From JANNYA01 sp031409855 (GTDB lineage Bacteria > Pseudomonadota > Gammaproteobacteria > Xanthomonadales > SZUA-5), in NCBI GenBank assembly GCA_031409855.1, contig JANNYA010000199.1, positions 1 to 64,000 of the forward strand: a stretch of DNA of 64,000 nt. Reading direction: 5' to 3'. The notes under the pieces were generated by a model. The model saw only the letters and a program-made list of their open reading frames with translations, made no database searches and had not been told where the DNA came from. Each line of letters starts with the position of its first letter. The first letter of the stretch is position 1. Below are positions 52,044-62,046 of the stretch, in pieces. Made by a program: the position numbers and the translations under genes.

Positions 52044-54059
52044 CTATCCGCCCCGCATTTGTTTCAACAATGCCTGTGTGGCCTTGGCAAAAGCTTCGGC
52101 CTCTAACGCTGATGCATTGGCTAAATCGTCTGCATAACTCAGGGCAATATAGCGTTGTGTCAGTTCGTCAAACGCATCAAACCATGGCTTTTGTGCAGCC
52201 GCGAGTTGCACGCGAACTAGAAAATCGCGCGGCCCTTCGGCGCTTTCGCGCTCGAAACCCAGTTGCGCAAGCCGCTTGAGCACGCGCAAATAGTGAATTT
52301 GCACAGGGTTTTCCGATCTGCGGTCGCGATACCACACGATCAGCGCCCAGAGGCCGCCTAGGCCTGCAAGTACACCCGCTAGCGTGCCGACCAGTTGTTC
52401 CCAACCGGCGTTAGCTACACCGAATGACTTAAACAAATCAGCCTGGCGCGCGGCGTTGAAATTTAGCACCGTGCGATTCCACCAGTCCGCTATTTGATCG
52501 CGGCGTTCGCGCAGTGCGCGCATGAAATCCGACTGATTTTCGCCGAACGCTTCGCGGGCAGCGGCGTCAACCCGTTCTGGCGGCACTTGTCCGGTCGGAT
52601 CGATGCGTTGCCACACATTATCAATAAGCACTTCATTCCATGCGTGCGCGCGGGCTTTGGTGACTAAAAAATAACCGGCATTATCGCGATATTCGCCGCC
52701 GGCAAAGCCGGTTGTCACCCGCGTCGGCACGCCCGCTGCGCGCATCAAAGTGGCGAAACTGCTGGAAAAATGTTGGCAAAAGCCCGCGCGGGTATCAAAC
52801 AAAAATTCATCGGTGGTATGAATTCCTAAAAACTCGGGCGGCGCAAGCGTGTAGCGAAACGGTTGCTCGCGATACATCGCTAATGCTGCAGCGACAATGG
52901 CCGCCGGGTCTTTTTGATACTGCTGCGCAAACTGCTGGCCGAGTGCAATGGTGCGCGGGTTGCGATCGGGTGGTAGGCGCAGCGCCCAAAGGCGCTCTTG
53001 TGGCACGTATCGCCCCGGCGGCACCGTTGAGCTTAAGGCTGAGCTGGCCCGATAGCGCAAAAGGTCGCTAATTGGCGTGGTGCGAAAAAAGCGCTGCTCT
53101 GAGTTATAAAACACCGAGCTTTCGCCGACTGAAATTGCTTGATCTGCCACGAACAGCATGCGCTGATCCGTGGGTTCCAGAATTACCTCGTAGTTCAAAT
53201 CTTGCGGCGACGCGGCGCTCGGGCGCATCAGATGGCTGCGTATTTCGCCGGTGCTCCAGGTGCCGTCCCCACCCAGATCCCACAGCACCGGGCCGCGAAA
53301 ATACAGGCTGTTTCGATCCGGGCGAACGCCGTTGTCGAAACGAATGCGCATCAAGGGGCTGTCATCAATCAATAGCTCCGCCATGCTGCCCGGCGTCATC
53401 GTGTTCGACAAACCACTGCGGCCATTGTCGCTCTCGGTAGTGCCCCACAAAGGCGTCGATAAGCGTGGAAATAGCAGCCATAGCGCCAAGGTCACCGGGA
53501 TCGCTAAGCTCAACAACGTCAGCACTTCTTTCGTGCCCAAGCGCCCGAATGGCGATCCGCTTGGACCGCCGACGGCGGGGCGTGAAAGCACTTCTAATGC
53601 GCCAAAGCAAAAAATCGTGGCTATGGCACTCAGAATCAAGGCCATGAAGCTTTGCGACATTAAAAAACTGGCTACCAATAAGAAAAACGAGGTGCACACC
53701 ATCAGTCGCGCATCCCGCGTGCTGGCGCTTTCGGTGGACTTCAGTGCCAGCATCAGCAGCAATAGTGCGCCGCCCGGGCCACGCCCATAAAAACTGCCAT
53801 AGTTGGTAACGACCAAGCTAACAAAGGCGGCAATGAGCACGACGCGCAACCACATCGGCCACGCTTGCGGATGACGTCGTGCGGTGCTGGCACGAATGCC
53901 CAAAATCACGACCAAACAGAGACTGATCGACCACTCTAGCCACAGCAGCGCCGGTAAGCTAGCCGCAGCAAGCGCCATCACCGAGTATTGAAACTGCATC
54001 GGTGACAGCAGGGGTTTGCCGGGCTTGTTGCTTGGCGTGTTGCTTGGCACCTTACTCAT
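52044..54059 (-). CDS. TgpA-type transmembrane transglutaminase
   Basis: A 671-residue membrane protein. The N-terminal region (about 20-205, DUF3488) has five to six helices. A periplasmic transglutaminase-like domain has Cys428 in AGFCQHFSSSFATLMR, His472 in ARAHAWNEV and Asp487 in RIDPTG. A final membrane helix at about 563-583 is followed by a C-terminal cytoplasmic DUF4129-like stretch. Pseudomonas TgpA is an essential relative. It is the last gene of a MoxR-DUF58-TgpA unit, overlapping its neighbour by four bases. Confidence 0.92.
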   Translation of the reverse strand: MSKVPSNTPSNKPGKPLLSPMQFQYSVMALAAASLPALLWLEWSISLCLVVILGIRASTARRHPQAWPMWLRVVLIAAFVSLVVTNYGSFYGRGPGGALLLLMLALKSTESASTRDARLMVCTSFFLLVASFLMSQSFMALILSAIATIFCFGALEVLSRPAVGGPSGSPFGRLGTKEVLTLLSLAIPVTLALWLLFPRLSTPLWGTTESDNGRSGLSNTMTPGSMAELLIDDSPLMRIRFDNGVRPDRNSLYFRGPVLWDLGGDGTWSTGEIRSHLMRPSAASPQDLNYEVILEPTDQRMLFVADQAISVGESSVFYNSEQRFFRTTPISDLLRYRASSALSSTVPPGRYVPQERLWALRLPPDRNPRTIALGQQFAQQYQKDPAAIVAAALAMYREQPFRYTLAPPEFLGIHTTDEFLFDTRAGFCQHFSSSFATLMRAAGVPTRVTTGFAGGEYRDNAGYFLVTKARAHAWNEVLIDNVWQRIDPTGQVPPERVDAAAREAFGENQSDFMRALRERRDQIADWWNRTVLNFNAARQADLFKSFGVANAGWEQLVGTLAGVLAGLGGLWALIVWYRDRRSENPVQIHYLRVLKRLAQLGFERESAEGPRDFLVRVQLAAAQKPWFDAFDELTQRYIALSYADDLANASALEAEAFAKATQALLKQMRGG

Positions 54060-55042
54060 GGCGTTAATGCCAGTTGTTTTAAGCAGCTAAGCAAGTGTGC
54101 GGCACCCTGGCCAGAAGCTGATGCTTGATTCGGTAGGCGCAGCTCAAAATTTGCCTGCTCGGCGGCGGCGCGCACGCACCAGGCGGCAAGCCGACTGAGC
54201 TTGGCTTCGTGCGCCAAGCCCTGAATGTGCTGGTAGTCCAAAACCAATTCGGACGAAGTCGGCGTTTCCAGCTCACGCGTGCGCAGCTCGCCCGCACGCG
54301 CAGAAGCGCGCCAAGCAATTTGGCGCGGCGCATCGCCCGGGCGATAAGCGCGTAAATTGCGCAAATCTTCATCGCCCGCATGACTCGCTCGCCCCAGCCC
54401 ATGCGATGAATCAACCGGTAAATTCGGTGGTTTGGCTTCGAGCATGGGATAGATCAACGCCTGGGTTTCAGGCCAAACATGCGCCCAAACGGTAAAAAGG
54501 CCGAACGGCCACTGCGTAGAAATCGTCAATGGTGGTAATTCCTGCCAGCCGCGTTTCACAGCGGGCAAGGCGAACTGGATGGCGCTGGCACCCGGCAGCT
54601 CGAACTCAACGCGCGTGCCAAATTCAAATTCACCATTGAGGCAGGTGCGTGCCCGGGCGTCGTGCGGATTGATCCCGACCTCGACCGCTAAGTCGCCACC
54701 CGCAAATGCTGGCTGCGCTAACACATGGCTAAACTCTAAGCGGATCAAGTTTCGATGCGCAACGTGCACTGATAAAAACGCCAGCGCACAAAACAAAAAC
54801 GCAAATCCTAGCGCTAAATTGTTGTTGTAGTTCAGCGCGCCCAGTGTGCAAACAAACAGCACCAGGGCGGTAAAGCAGCCAAAGCCAGTCGGCAACACAT
54901 AAAGTCTTTTCTGATTTAGCAAAATCGGTAAGCTGCGGCCGGCGCGCTTGCCCAGTATTCTCGAAAAGCGACTATTTAGGCGCGCTTTTATGCGCTGCAG
55001 CCAGCCAATCAAGCCTATAAATTCGAGCAATTGGCGAATCAA
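54056..55042 (-). CDS. DUF58-domain protein
   Basis: A 328-residue protein of the DUF58 family. It has two hydrophobic segments near the N-terminus (about 50-85) and the diagnostic stretch GDEDLRNLRAYRPGD followed by RQIAWRASARAGEL. DUF58 proteins occur with MoxR-type ATPases and probably assemble an envelope or protein-maturation complex with them. It overlaps both neighbours by four bases. Confidence 0.9.
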   Translation of the reverse strand: MIRQLLEFIGLIGWLQRIKARLNSRFSRILGKRAGRSLPILLNQKRLYVLPTGFGCFTALVLFVCTLGALNYNNNLALGFAFLFCALAFLSVHVAHRNLIRLEFSHVLAQPAFAGGDLAVEVGINPHDARARTCLNGEFEFGTRVEFELPGASAIQFALPAVKRGWQELPPLTISTQWPFGLFTVWAHVWPETQALIYPMLEAKPPNLPVDSSHGLGRASHAGDEDLRNLRAYRPGDAPRQIAWRASARAGELRTRELETPTSSELVLDYQHIQGLAHEAKLSRLAAWCVRAAAEQANFELRLPNQASASGQGAAHLLSCLKQLALTP

Positions 55043-55989
55043 ATCGCCGCCGTCTTCTTCAAAATCTGAGTTGCTACCGCACGTGCGTTCAAGCCCGCAT
55101 CACGTACCGTCAAGCGGTGCGCGGCGACTGCGACAAAGACATGTTGCACATCTTCTGGCAGCACGAAGCCACGGCCGTTCAAAAATGCGATGGCGCGCGC
55201 GCAATTCAGCAGCGCCAAACCTGCGCGCGGACTTAAGCCAAAGCGCAGCTCGGGCGCGGTTCGCGTTGCCGCAATCAGGCGTTGCAGATAGTCCAGCAAG
55301 TTCGCAGATGCCTGTATGTGCTTCAAATTTTGCTGCAGCGTCAGTAATTCCGCTTTAGTAACACACGGCTGCAAGGCTTGCACCATTGCGCGCCGGTCGG
55401 TGCCGGAAAGCAACATGCGCTCGTGCGCGGGGTCAGGGTAGCCGATCGACAGCGTCAGCATAAAACGATCCAGCTGGGATTCCGGCAGCACAAAGGTACC
55501 GGCCTGCTCGGTTGGGTTTTGCGTTGCGATTACGAAAAATGGCTGATTCAGCGGCCGCGTCGTGCCATCCACCGTGATTTGCGATTCCGCCATCGCTTCG
55601 AGCAGCGCCGACTGCGTTTTTGGCGACCCGCGATTCAACTCGTCAGCTAGTAATAGCTCAGTAAATAATGGGCCGGGAATGAACTCGAAACGTTCTAAAT
55701 CGCGCCGGTAAATTGAAACGCCGGTCAAATCGGCGGGTAATAGGTCACTGGTGAACTGCACGCGCTGAAATTTCAGCGCAAACGACTGCGCCAGCGCGTG
55801 TGCCAGCGTGGTTTTCCCCACGCCGGGCAAGTCTTCCAATAAAACATGACCGTTCGCTAACAGCGCCGCTAACACGAGGCGCACAACCTCGGGTTTGCCG
55901 ACAATGACTTGGTTGATTTGCGCTTCCGCGCTAAGCAAAGCCGCGCGCGCGGAGTGGGTGGCCGTGGAAGAATTCTGCGAGGCATCCAT
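55039..55989 (-). CDS. MoxR-family AAA ATPase
   Basis: A 316-residue AAA+ ATPase. The Walker A is LPGVGKTTLA, Walker B LLLADELNR, with AESQITVDG and the sensor stretch FVIATQNPTEQ. The lid contains FGLSPRAGLALL. MoxR proteins act as chaperones for partners encoded downstream, here DUF58 and the transglutaminase. The ATG at 55989 is preferred over longer frames. The region between 55990 and 56101 carries no gene and presumably the promoter. Confidence 0.92.
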   Translation of the reverse strand: MDASQNSSTATHSARAALLSAEAQINQVIVGKPEVVRLVLAALLANGHVLLEDLPGVGKTTLAHALAQSFALKFQRVQFTSDLLPADLTGVSIYRRDLERFEFIPGPLFTELLLADELNRGSPKTQSALLEAMAESQITVDGTTRPLNQPFFVIATQNPTEQAGTFVLPESQLDRFMLTLSIGYPDPAHERMLLSGTDRRAMVQALQPCVTKAELLTLQQNLKHIQASANLLDYLQRLIAATRTAPELRFGLSPRAGLALLNCARAIAFLNGRGFVLPEDVQHVFVAVAAHRLTVRDAGLNARAVATQILKKTAAI

Positions 55990-56101
55990 AAGCGTAGGGC
56001 GATTGAGTGAAGAGTGTTGAGCATACGTGAGCAAGGGGTGATCAGGATGCGAATTCGTGTACAGCGTGGCGATGGCGCGCATTACAATGAATAGCGCCCA
56101 C

Positions 56102-56129
56102 AAAAAACCCCGCAGCAGCGGGGTTTTTT
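56102..56129 (-). terminator. Rho-independent terminator
   Basis: A 12-base-pair stem (AAAAAACCCCGC and its complement) with an AGCA loop. Its T run on the minus strand ends the gene at 56149-56685; it may also act in the other direction. Confidence 0.9.
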
Positions 56130-56148
56130 TGCGGTGAAAAAACTCTCT

Positions 56149-56685
56149 CTAGCTAGCGCGAGCAGTACGCAAAACCCGATCAGGAACGCTGGCAGCATCT
56201 TTCAAGCTACCAAGCAAAGCCATCACTTGTTTTTCCAAGGGCGCAAAATCGCCGCGTAAGCCACGAATTTCGTGATACACCACCGCCAGCCAAAGGGAAA
56301 CGCCACGCACCTTCATCTGTACGTTTTCATCTTTCAAGCGCTTAAACGCGATTTCGGTGCCATTGCCCCAGGGCGCATAGCGATCTACATTTTCGCTGCC
56401 ATATAAATGCGGTATCGATGCCAGCGCTGCGTTGTTCAATTCACGCATTACTAGGCCCAAAAGCTCGCGCCGCTGTAAGGACGTGAACTCGTCGACGACT
56501 TTGTTGACTTCTTTGAACTGGCGTTTGAGCGCGAAACAGCGCCCCATGGTCAGCGCGCGGATTACAAATTTCATCATCGAACTCCGGGATTTGGTAGGGG
56601 TTAAAACAGCGGTCTGCGAAAAAGTGGCTGCGTCTAAATTGGGCGGCACGGATGCGTTGTTGTTAGTCATTGCTTGCGTAAACAT
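56149..56685 (-). CDS. Unrecognised conserved-looking protein
   Basis: A 178-residue protein starting at the ATG at 56685, which has a GAGG site (the longer frame to 56736 adds an unlikely N-terminus). No family is recognised. The centre (about 60-100) is basic and helical (RCFALKRQFKEVNKVV) followed by VRGVSLWLAVVYHEIRGLRGDF. There is no signal peptide or membrane segment. It lies alone between the MoxR operon and the macroglobulin gene on the opposite strand. Confidence 0.55.
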   Translation of the reverse strand: MFTQAMTNNNASVPPNLDAATFSQTAVLTPTKSRSSMMKFVIRALTMGRCFALKRQFKEVNKVVDEFTSLQRRELLGLVMRELNNAALASIPHLYGSENVDRYAPWGNGTEIAFKRLKDENVQMKVRGVSLWLAVVYHEIRGLRGDFAPLEKQVMALLGSLKDAASVPDRVLRTARAS

Positions 56686-57027
56686 TTTGAACCTCACAGA
56701 CCCCTGCTTGGTAGGGCTATGTTGAAGTATTCGCAAACGTTGGGGATTGACTTACGTCACATTTTGACACACCGCGTCAAATGAGGCGCAATAACAACAG
56801 AAACAGCGCAACAGTACAAGTATTTTCACGCGTGCTTGACACCTGCCTTTCAGTTGAGTCAAAACTATTCGCGCTTAAAGCCTTAGTATCGCCAGAAGTT
56901 GGCCGCAATCGCGCCGAATTTGCCCTAAATAACGTTTATTTAACGCTTGTAATGATCATGCTTAAAAACGGCTGCGCAGTCTGGAGCGCATTTGAAATCA
57001 CCGAACACCGATCAACCTAGGATTTTT
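56686..57027. other. Intergenic region upstream of the macroglobulin gene
   Basis: About 342 bases with no convincing gene; a 79-codon plus-strand frame in it is not supported. It should contain the divergent promoters. A TAGGA site lies at about 57018 ahead of the ATG at 57028. I could not identify a strong promoter. Confidence 0.45.
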
Positions 57028-60000
57028 ATGCCGCGTCACTCGCTTTTTGGACTTTCGCCTACCTCGCTTTTGCCTGCCTTGCTTTTATCGGTCGGTCTGC
57101 TCAGTTTTGGCCTTTCTGGTTGCTCCAAAGAGGGCGTTAATTCCGCGCCCGCTGCTATTGAGGCGAAAGCCGCAACGGCACAAGTACAGTCGGGTTTTTA
57201 TGTGGCATTGATTAACTCGGCGGTCGTCGACGCTGAGCCTGCTATTGAGCTTTCCACCAGCGAGCCGCTGGCCAGCGAGCAAGATTTCAACAAGGTGATC
57301 ACAGTGACCGATGCTGCGGGCAAAGCGGTCGATGGCGGTTGGAGCTTGGACTACAACGACAACCGTGTAGTGCGCTTTAGCCCCGTTAAATCGGGCGAGG
57401 ATTACAAAATTGTGGTCAGCAAAGAGCTGCTGAGCAAATCCGGCGCCCAGTTTGCGAATGATTATGTCGAAACGCTTAAAGGCGTCGAGCAACCGCCCAC
57501 GATCGGCTTTTCTGGCCAGGGCAGTGTCTTGCCTGCGCGCGCGACTGAGGGTTTGCCGATACGCACCGTTAACGTTAGCGAAGTAGACGTGCAGTTTTTA
57601 CGCGTTAAGGACGCAAATATCTCGGAGGCTATACGTGACCGCGCCTTTCGCGGTGCCCAAGGCGGCTGGCAGCTGAATTATTTGAAGAAAATTACCGAGA
57701 ACGTTTACGGCAACCGCTTTCAGATCACTGACACGCACCGCAATAAGCAAATTCTGAGCTTTCTGCCGATCCAAACCATCGCTGAGTTAAAGCGCCCAGG
57801 GCTGTATTACGCGATCATGCGCCGACCAAGTGACTTTGATGAGCAGTTTGAAGTCACGCATTACGTCGTCAGCGATGTCGGCGTACACCTGCGCCGCTAC
57901 CAAAACCGCGCCTTGGTTTTAGCGCGCAGTTTGTCCAGCGGTGCCGCGCTTAGTGACGTGCAGATAACGTTGTTGAATAGCTATGGTCAACCCATTTTGG
58001 CGGGCAAAACCAACGCTGATGGACAGGCCAGTTTTGAGCAAGCGCCGAATAATGAAATGGTGCTGTTGGCGCAGGCAGGCGATGACTTGAGCGTGCTGCC
58101 GTTTAATCAACCGGCGCTGGACTTATCCGAGTTTGAAATCACCGGCGGCACTGCGGATGCCAACACCATCCATATTTGGAGCGGCCGAGATTTATATCGC
58201 CCAGGTGAGGAACTGAAATTTTCGGCGCTGCTGCGTGACTTTGACGGCAAGCCAGTCGCGGCTCAGCCAGTGTTTGCAAATTTGCGCCAGCCGGATGGCA
58301 AGCTTTACGCCGCCAGCGAATTGAAGGTCAGTGAACTCGGCTATTTAGAATTCAAACGTGCGATGCCGAGCGATGTGCCGACCGGGCGCTGGAAGCTAGA
58401 AATGGGCACGGACCCTGAAGGCAAGGGCCGCCTTCATACCTTTAATTTCCGCATTGAAGAATTTTTGCCAGAACGCCTCAAGCTTGAGCTGGCAAGTAGG
58501 CAAGCGCGGCTTGCACCCGCAGAAGCCTTGAACCTTGATGTGACCGGTGCCTATTTGTACGGCGCGCCAGCAGGTGGTAATCGCTTCACCGCGAAATACG
58601 TTTTAAGCGCAGATGCCGCTGCCGTGCCGAGCTTGAAAGGCTATATTTTCGGCGATCAAATCAATAAGCCCAAATCTGAGCAAGTCGATGCGATTGACGA
58701 AACTTTAGGTGCGGATGGCAAGTTGAGCAGTGCGATTGCGATTCCCGGCGATCAAATCAACGGCCCAATCAGTGTCGCGGTCATTGGTGAGCTATTTGAA
58801 ACGGGTGGCCGCGCAGTGACGCGTGTGCTTAAGCGTAGTGTCTGGCCCGCCGAGCAATTGGTCGGCGTGCGGCCACTGTTTACTGATAACGATGCCGGCG
58901 GAAATTCGCGCGCGGCGTTTGAAGTCATGCGCGTTGCTGCTGATGGCACGCCAACAGCAGCAAAGGTGCAGGTAAAGTTGGTGCGGGAGCGTCGTGATTA
59001 CCGCTGGAGCTATAAATCCGGCCTAGGCTGGGTGAGTGATTACACCGAATCCTTAAGCGACGGGGAATCACAAGCTTTGGCACTGGACGGCAAAATCGCG
59101 GGCCGAGTCGAATTCCCGGTGGAATGGGGCAACTATCGCTTAGAAATTACCGATCCAGAAACCAAATTGGTCACGCGCTATCCCTTTTATGCAGGCTGGA
59201 GCTGGGGTAGTGACAATACTGGGCCAGATTCACGCCCGGACAAGGTCAAACTGGCTTTGGATAAGTCCGCCTATAAAGTCGGCGACACACTTAAACTTAC
59301 GATCACTCCGCCCGAGGAAGGCGTCGGTTTGCTGCTGGTGGAATCTGACAAGTTGCTGCAAACGCAAGAATTTAGCGCCGGTAAAACCACGACATTGGAG
59401 CTGAAAATAGCGCCCGAGTGGGATCGCCACGATGTTTATATTTCGGCGATGGTGTTCAAGCCGGGCGATAACTCAAACCACATTACGCCTAAGCGTGCGA
59501 TTGGCATGATCCACTTGCCGATGGATCGCGCCGCACGTCAGCTCAAAGTTGTGCTGAGTGCACCGGCAAAAATGCTGCCATCACAAGCCCTAAGCGCGCA
59601 GGTGTCGGTGCCGGAACTGAAATCGCAAACCGCTTACGTCACGGTGCACGCGGTCGATCAGGGCATCACCAATATCACCAATTTCACCGTGCCCGACCCG
59701 TTCAAGCACTTCTTTGCGCAACGCGCGTTTGCGATTGATTTGTTTGACGTGTATGGCCGAATTATTGAGTCCTTACCCGGCACGTTGGCGAAATTGCGCT
59801 TTGGTGGTGATGGCATGCTCGGCGCATTGCCGCAGGCGAATCGCAGCACTGCAAAGGTGCTGACGGTCGACTTATTTAGCGGCGCCGTCGCACTGGATGC
59901 GAAAGGAAATGCTACCGTGCCGCTGAGTGTGCCGGATTTTAATGGCAGCCTGAAAGTGTCGGCCGTGGTGTTTTCAGATCAGCGATACGGCTTCGCGCAG

Positions 60001-61923
60001 AGCGAAACCATTGTGCGTGCGCCGGTCGTCGTTGAAGTCAGCATGCCGCGTGTTTTTGCCCCGGGCGACAGCGGCAAGCTGACCGTCGACGTGCAAAATT
60101 TCACCGATAAGCCGGGCGAATTTACCCTGCAGCTAAAGTCGGGCGATGGCCTTAAATTCTCCAGTAATCAGGCCAACATATCGTTAGCGGATCAAGAAAA
60201 GAAAACTTTGAGCTTTGATGTGGCCGCCACCGCCGCGATTGGTATCGCCAAGTATTCGGTGGGCGTCAGTGGAAACGGTGCTAAGTTTGAGCGCAAGTTT
60301 GAATCAGTAGTTCGCCCGGCATGGAATGAAACACGGCGCGTGCGTTTTGAGACGCTGAGCGCACCAGGCTCAGTAGACCTAAACGTCGGCACCAGCGATT
60401 TTTACCCAGGCACCGTGCGCTCACGATTTAGTTTGAGCGGGCGTGCGCCGATCCCAGTGGCGGATGCTGCGAAAGGCTTGTTCGAATATCCTTATGGCTG
60501 CATCGAGCAAACCACCAGCAAGTTGATGCCGTATCTAACGCTTGATGACGCCGCATTGGCAAAACTGGGCTTGCCGCAATCCAGCGTTAAAAGCCGCGCC
60601 GAAAACATCAGTTTTGGTCTTGGGCGAATTGCCTCCATGCAGGCCGAATCCGGGCACTTTAACTATTGGCCGGAAGGCGATTATGCCGAGCCCACTTTAA
60701 CGCCCTTTATTGCCGACGTGCTGGTTGACGCGCAAATGCAGGGCTATGCCATGCCGCCGCAAGTATTGCAAAAGGCGTTGGAGCGCTTGAAAGAAAGCCT
60801 GCTGTCGGGTGGCGAGTTGAATTATGACCGCGTCTACAACGATAACTCCGAGCATTTGCGCCTGAGCTACAACGCCTATGCCGGCTATGTGCTGGCGCGC
60901 GTCAATCAAGCGCCGTTGGGCAGTTTGCGGTCAATTTTTGATGCTGGGGCCACAAAGGCGCTATCGCCGTTGCCACTAGTACGTTTGGCGATTGCGTTAA
61001 AAACAGCGGGCGATAATAAGCGTGCTGAGGAAGCACTCAAACTCGCGTTTGGCGAAAAATGGGCGATGCAGCAAGATCGTTGGCTAGGTGATTACGGTAG
61101 TGTATTGCGTGACCAAGCTTTGTCATTAGCCTTGGTTATTGAAACCAAAATGTCGCCACCAGATTTGGATGCGCGGCTGTTGGAAGTGACCTATTTGGTG
61201 CGTGAAAATCCGTATATGTCCACGCAAGATCGCGTCGGTTTGGTGCGATTAGCCAAAGCGCTGAGCGCAAGTAAAGGCCAGCTTGAAGGCGCGCTGGTCT
61301 TGAACGGCAGCCCGCAACCGTTTAGCACCAGCGGTATTTTTGCGGCGGATTTATCCTACGCGGAGTTAAATTCCGGTGCCAAGATTGAGACGAAATCCGA
61401 CGGCCCGCTGTATTTAATGCAGCAAACCGCCGGCATCACCCGCATCGCACCGCAGCCTAGCTCCGATGTGCTGCAAGTGGCGCGCAAGTACTTCAATATG
61501 GACGGTACGACGTTCGACGGCGACAGCATTCGCGAAGGCGAGCGCCTAATTGTCGGCTTGACCATTCAATCGAAGATTTGGGCCAACGATTTGCTGCTGG
61601 TGGATTTGTTGCCGGGTGGCTTTGAAGCAGAAAACCTCAATCTCTTGCCGGCCGAACAGCTCAGCGGTTTGAAAGCCGGTGAGCTTAGCGTCAGTGATAT
61701 CCGAGCCCAAGTCAGCGTACGCTTTGAGGAATTCCGCGATGATCGCTACGTACTTGCGATGCCGATTAGTGAAGGCGAAACGCGCTATTTTTATGTCGTG
61801 CGTGCGGTCTCACCGGGTACGTTCGTGGTGCCTCCGACGCAGCTTGAAGATATGTATCGGCCGACAATGAGCACCGTTGGGGTTTCGATTCCGGCGCGGG
61901 TGACGGTGTTAGAGGGGAATTAG
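57028..61923 (+). CDS. Alpha-2-macroglobulin-like lipoprotein (YfhM/YfaS type)
   Basis: A 1,631-residue exported lipoprotein; the lipobox is LSGC. It has MG-type beta domains (about 60-900), a bait-like region, and the thioester motif GCIEQ (Cys1158, Gln1161; family consensus GCGEQ or GCLEQ), followed by the helical thioester domain and the C-terminal receptor-like domain. Such proteins trap attacking proteases and work with PBP1C in Proteobacteria. pbpC follows after a repeat. The start at 57028 is set by TAGGA. Confidence 0.9.
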   Translation: MPRHSLFGLSPTSLLPALLLSVGLLSFGLSGCSKEGVNSAPAAIEAKAATAQVQSGFYVALINSAVVDAEPAIELSTSEPLASEQDFNKVITVTDAAGKAVDGGWSLDYNDNRVVRFSPVKSGEDYKIVVSKELLSKSGAQFANDYVETLKGVEQPPTIGFSGQGSVLPARATEGLPIRTVNVSEVDVQFLRVKDANISEAIRDRAFRGAQGGWQLNYLKKITENVYGNRFQITDTHRNKQILSFLPIQTIAELKRPGLYYAIMRRPSDFDEQFEVTHYVVSDVGVHLRRYQNRALVLARSLSSGAALSDVQITLLNSYGQPILAGKTNADGQASFEQAPNNEMVLLAQAGDDLSVLPFNQPALDLSEFEITGGTADANTIHIWSGRDLYRPGEELKFSALLRDFDGKPVAAQPVFANLRQPDGKLYAASELKVSELGYLEFKRAMPSDVPTGRWKLEMGTDPEGKGRLHTFNFRIEEFLPERLKLELASRQARLAPAEALNLDVTGAYLYGAPAGGNRFTAKYVLSADAAAVPSLKGYIFGDQINKPKSEQVDAIDETLGADGKLSSAIAIPGDQINGPISVAVIGELFETGGRAVTRVLKRSVWPAEQLVGVRPLFTDNDAGGNSRAAFEVMRVAADGTPTAAKVQVKLVRERRDYRWSYKSGLGWVSDYTESLSDGESQALALDGKIAGRVEFPVEWGNYRLEITDPETKLVTRYPFYAGWSWGSDNTGPDSRPDKVKLALDKSAYKVGDTLKLTITPPEEGVGLLLVESDKLLQTQEFSAGKTTTLELKIAPEWDRHDVYISAMVFKPGDNSNHITPKRAIGMIHLPMDRAARQLKVVLSAPAKMLPSQALSAQVSVPELKSQTAYVTVHAVDQGITNITNFTVPDPFKHFFAQRAFAIDLFDVYGRIIESLPGTLAKLRFGGDGMLGALPQANRSTAKVLTVDLFSGAVALDAKGNATVPLSVPDFNGSLKVSAVVFSDQRYGFAQSETIVRAPVVVEVSMPRVFAPGDSGKLTVDVQNFTDKPGEFTLQLKSGDGLKFSSNQANISLADQEKKTLSFDVAATAAIGIAKYSVGVSGNGAKFERKFESVVRPAWNETRRVRFETLSAPGSVDLNVGTSDFYPGTVRSRFSLSGRAPIPVADAAKGLFEYPYGCIEQTTSKLMPYLTLDDAALAKLGLPQSSVKSRAENISFGLGRIASMQAESGHFNYWPEGDYAEPTLTPFIADVLVDAQMQGYAMPPQVLQKALERLKESLLSGGELNYDRVYNDNSEHLRLSYNAYAGYVLARVNQAPLGSLRSIFDAGATKALSPLPLVRLAIALKTAGDNKRAEEALKLAFGEKWAMQQDRWLGDYGSVLRDQALSLALVIETKMSPPDLDARLLEVTYLVRENPYMSTQDRVGLVRLAKALSASKGQLEGALVLNGSPQPFSTSGIFAADLSYAELNSGAKIETKSDGPLYLMQQTAGITRIAPQPSSDVLQVARKYFNMDGTTFDGDSIREGERLIVGLTIQSKIWANDLLLVDLLPGGFEAENLNLLPAEQLSGLKAGELSVSDIRAQVSVRFEEFRDDRYVLAMPISEGETRYFYVVRAVSPGTFVVPPTQLEDMYRPTMSTVGVSIPARVTVLEGN

Positions 61924-61935
61924 CTCTACTCTATT

Positions 61936-62023
61936 CGTCATTCCCGCATGCTTTTAGCGGGAATCCAGTTTGTTCAAAGCTTTATAGTCACTGGATCCCC
62001 GATAAAAACACTCGGGGATGACG
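61936..62023. repeat. REP-like palindromic repeat upstream of pbpC
   Basis: Two hairpins, 61936-61968 (CATTCCCGC.. GCGGGAATCCAG) and 61991-62023 (CTGGATCCCCG.. CGGGGATGACG), closely match the inner part of the element at 36235-36356. The 22-base spacer between them differs. It lies between the macroglobulin gene and pbpC without separating them strongly, since no T run follows. Confidence 0.8.
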
Positions 62024-62046
62024 AGTTGCTGGGTGGGTGGTAGGTG

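Noticed and set aside
56781..57020. 79-codon plus-strand frame before the macroglobulin gene
   Set aside because: No ribosome binding site, no similarity I recognise, and it lies where promoters are expected.
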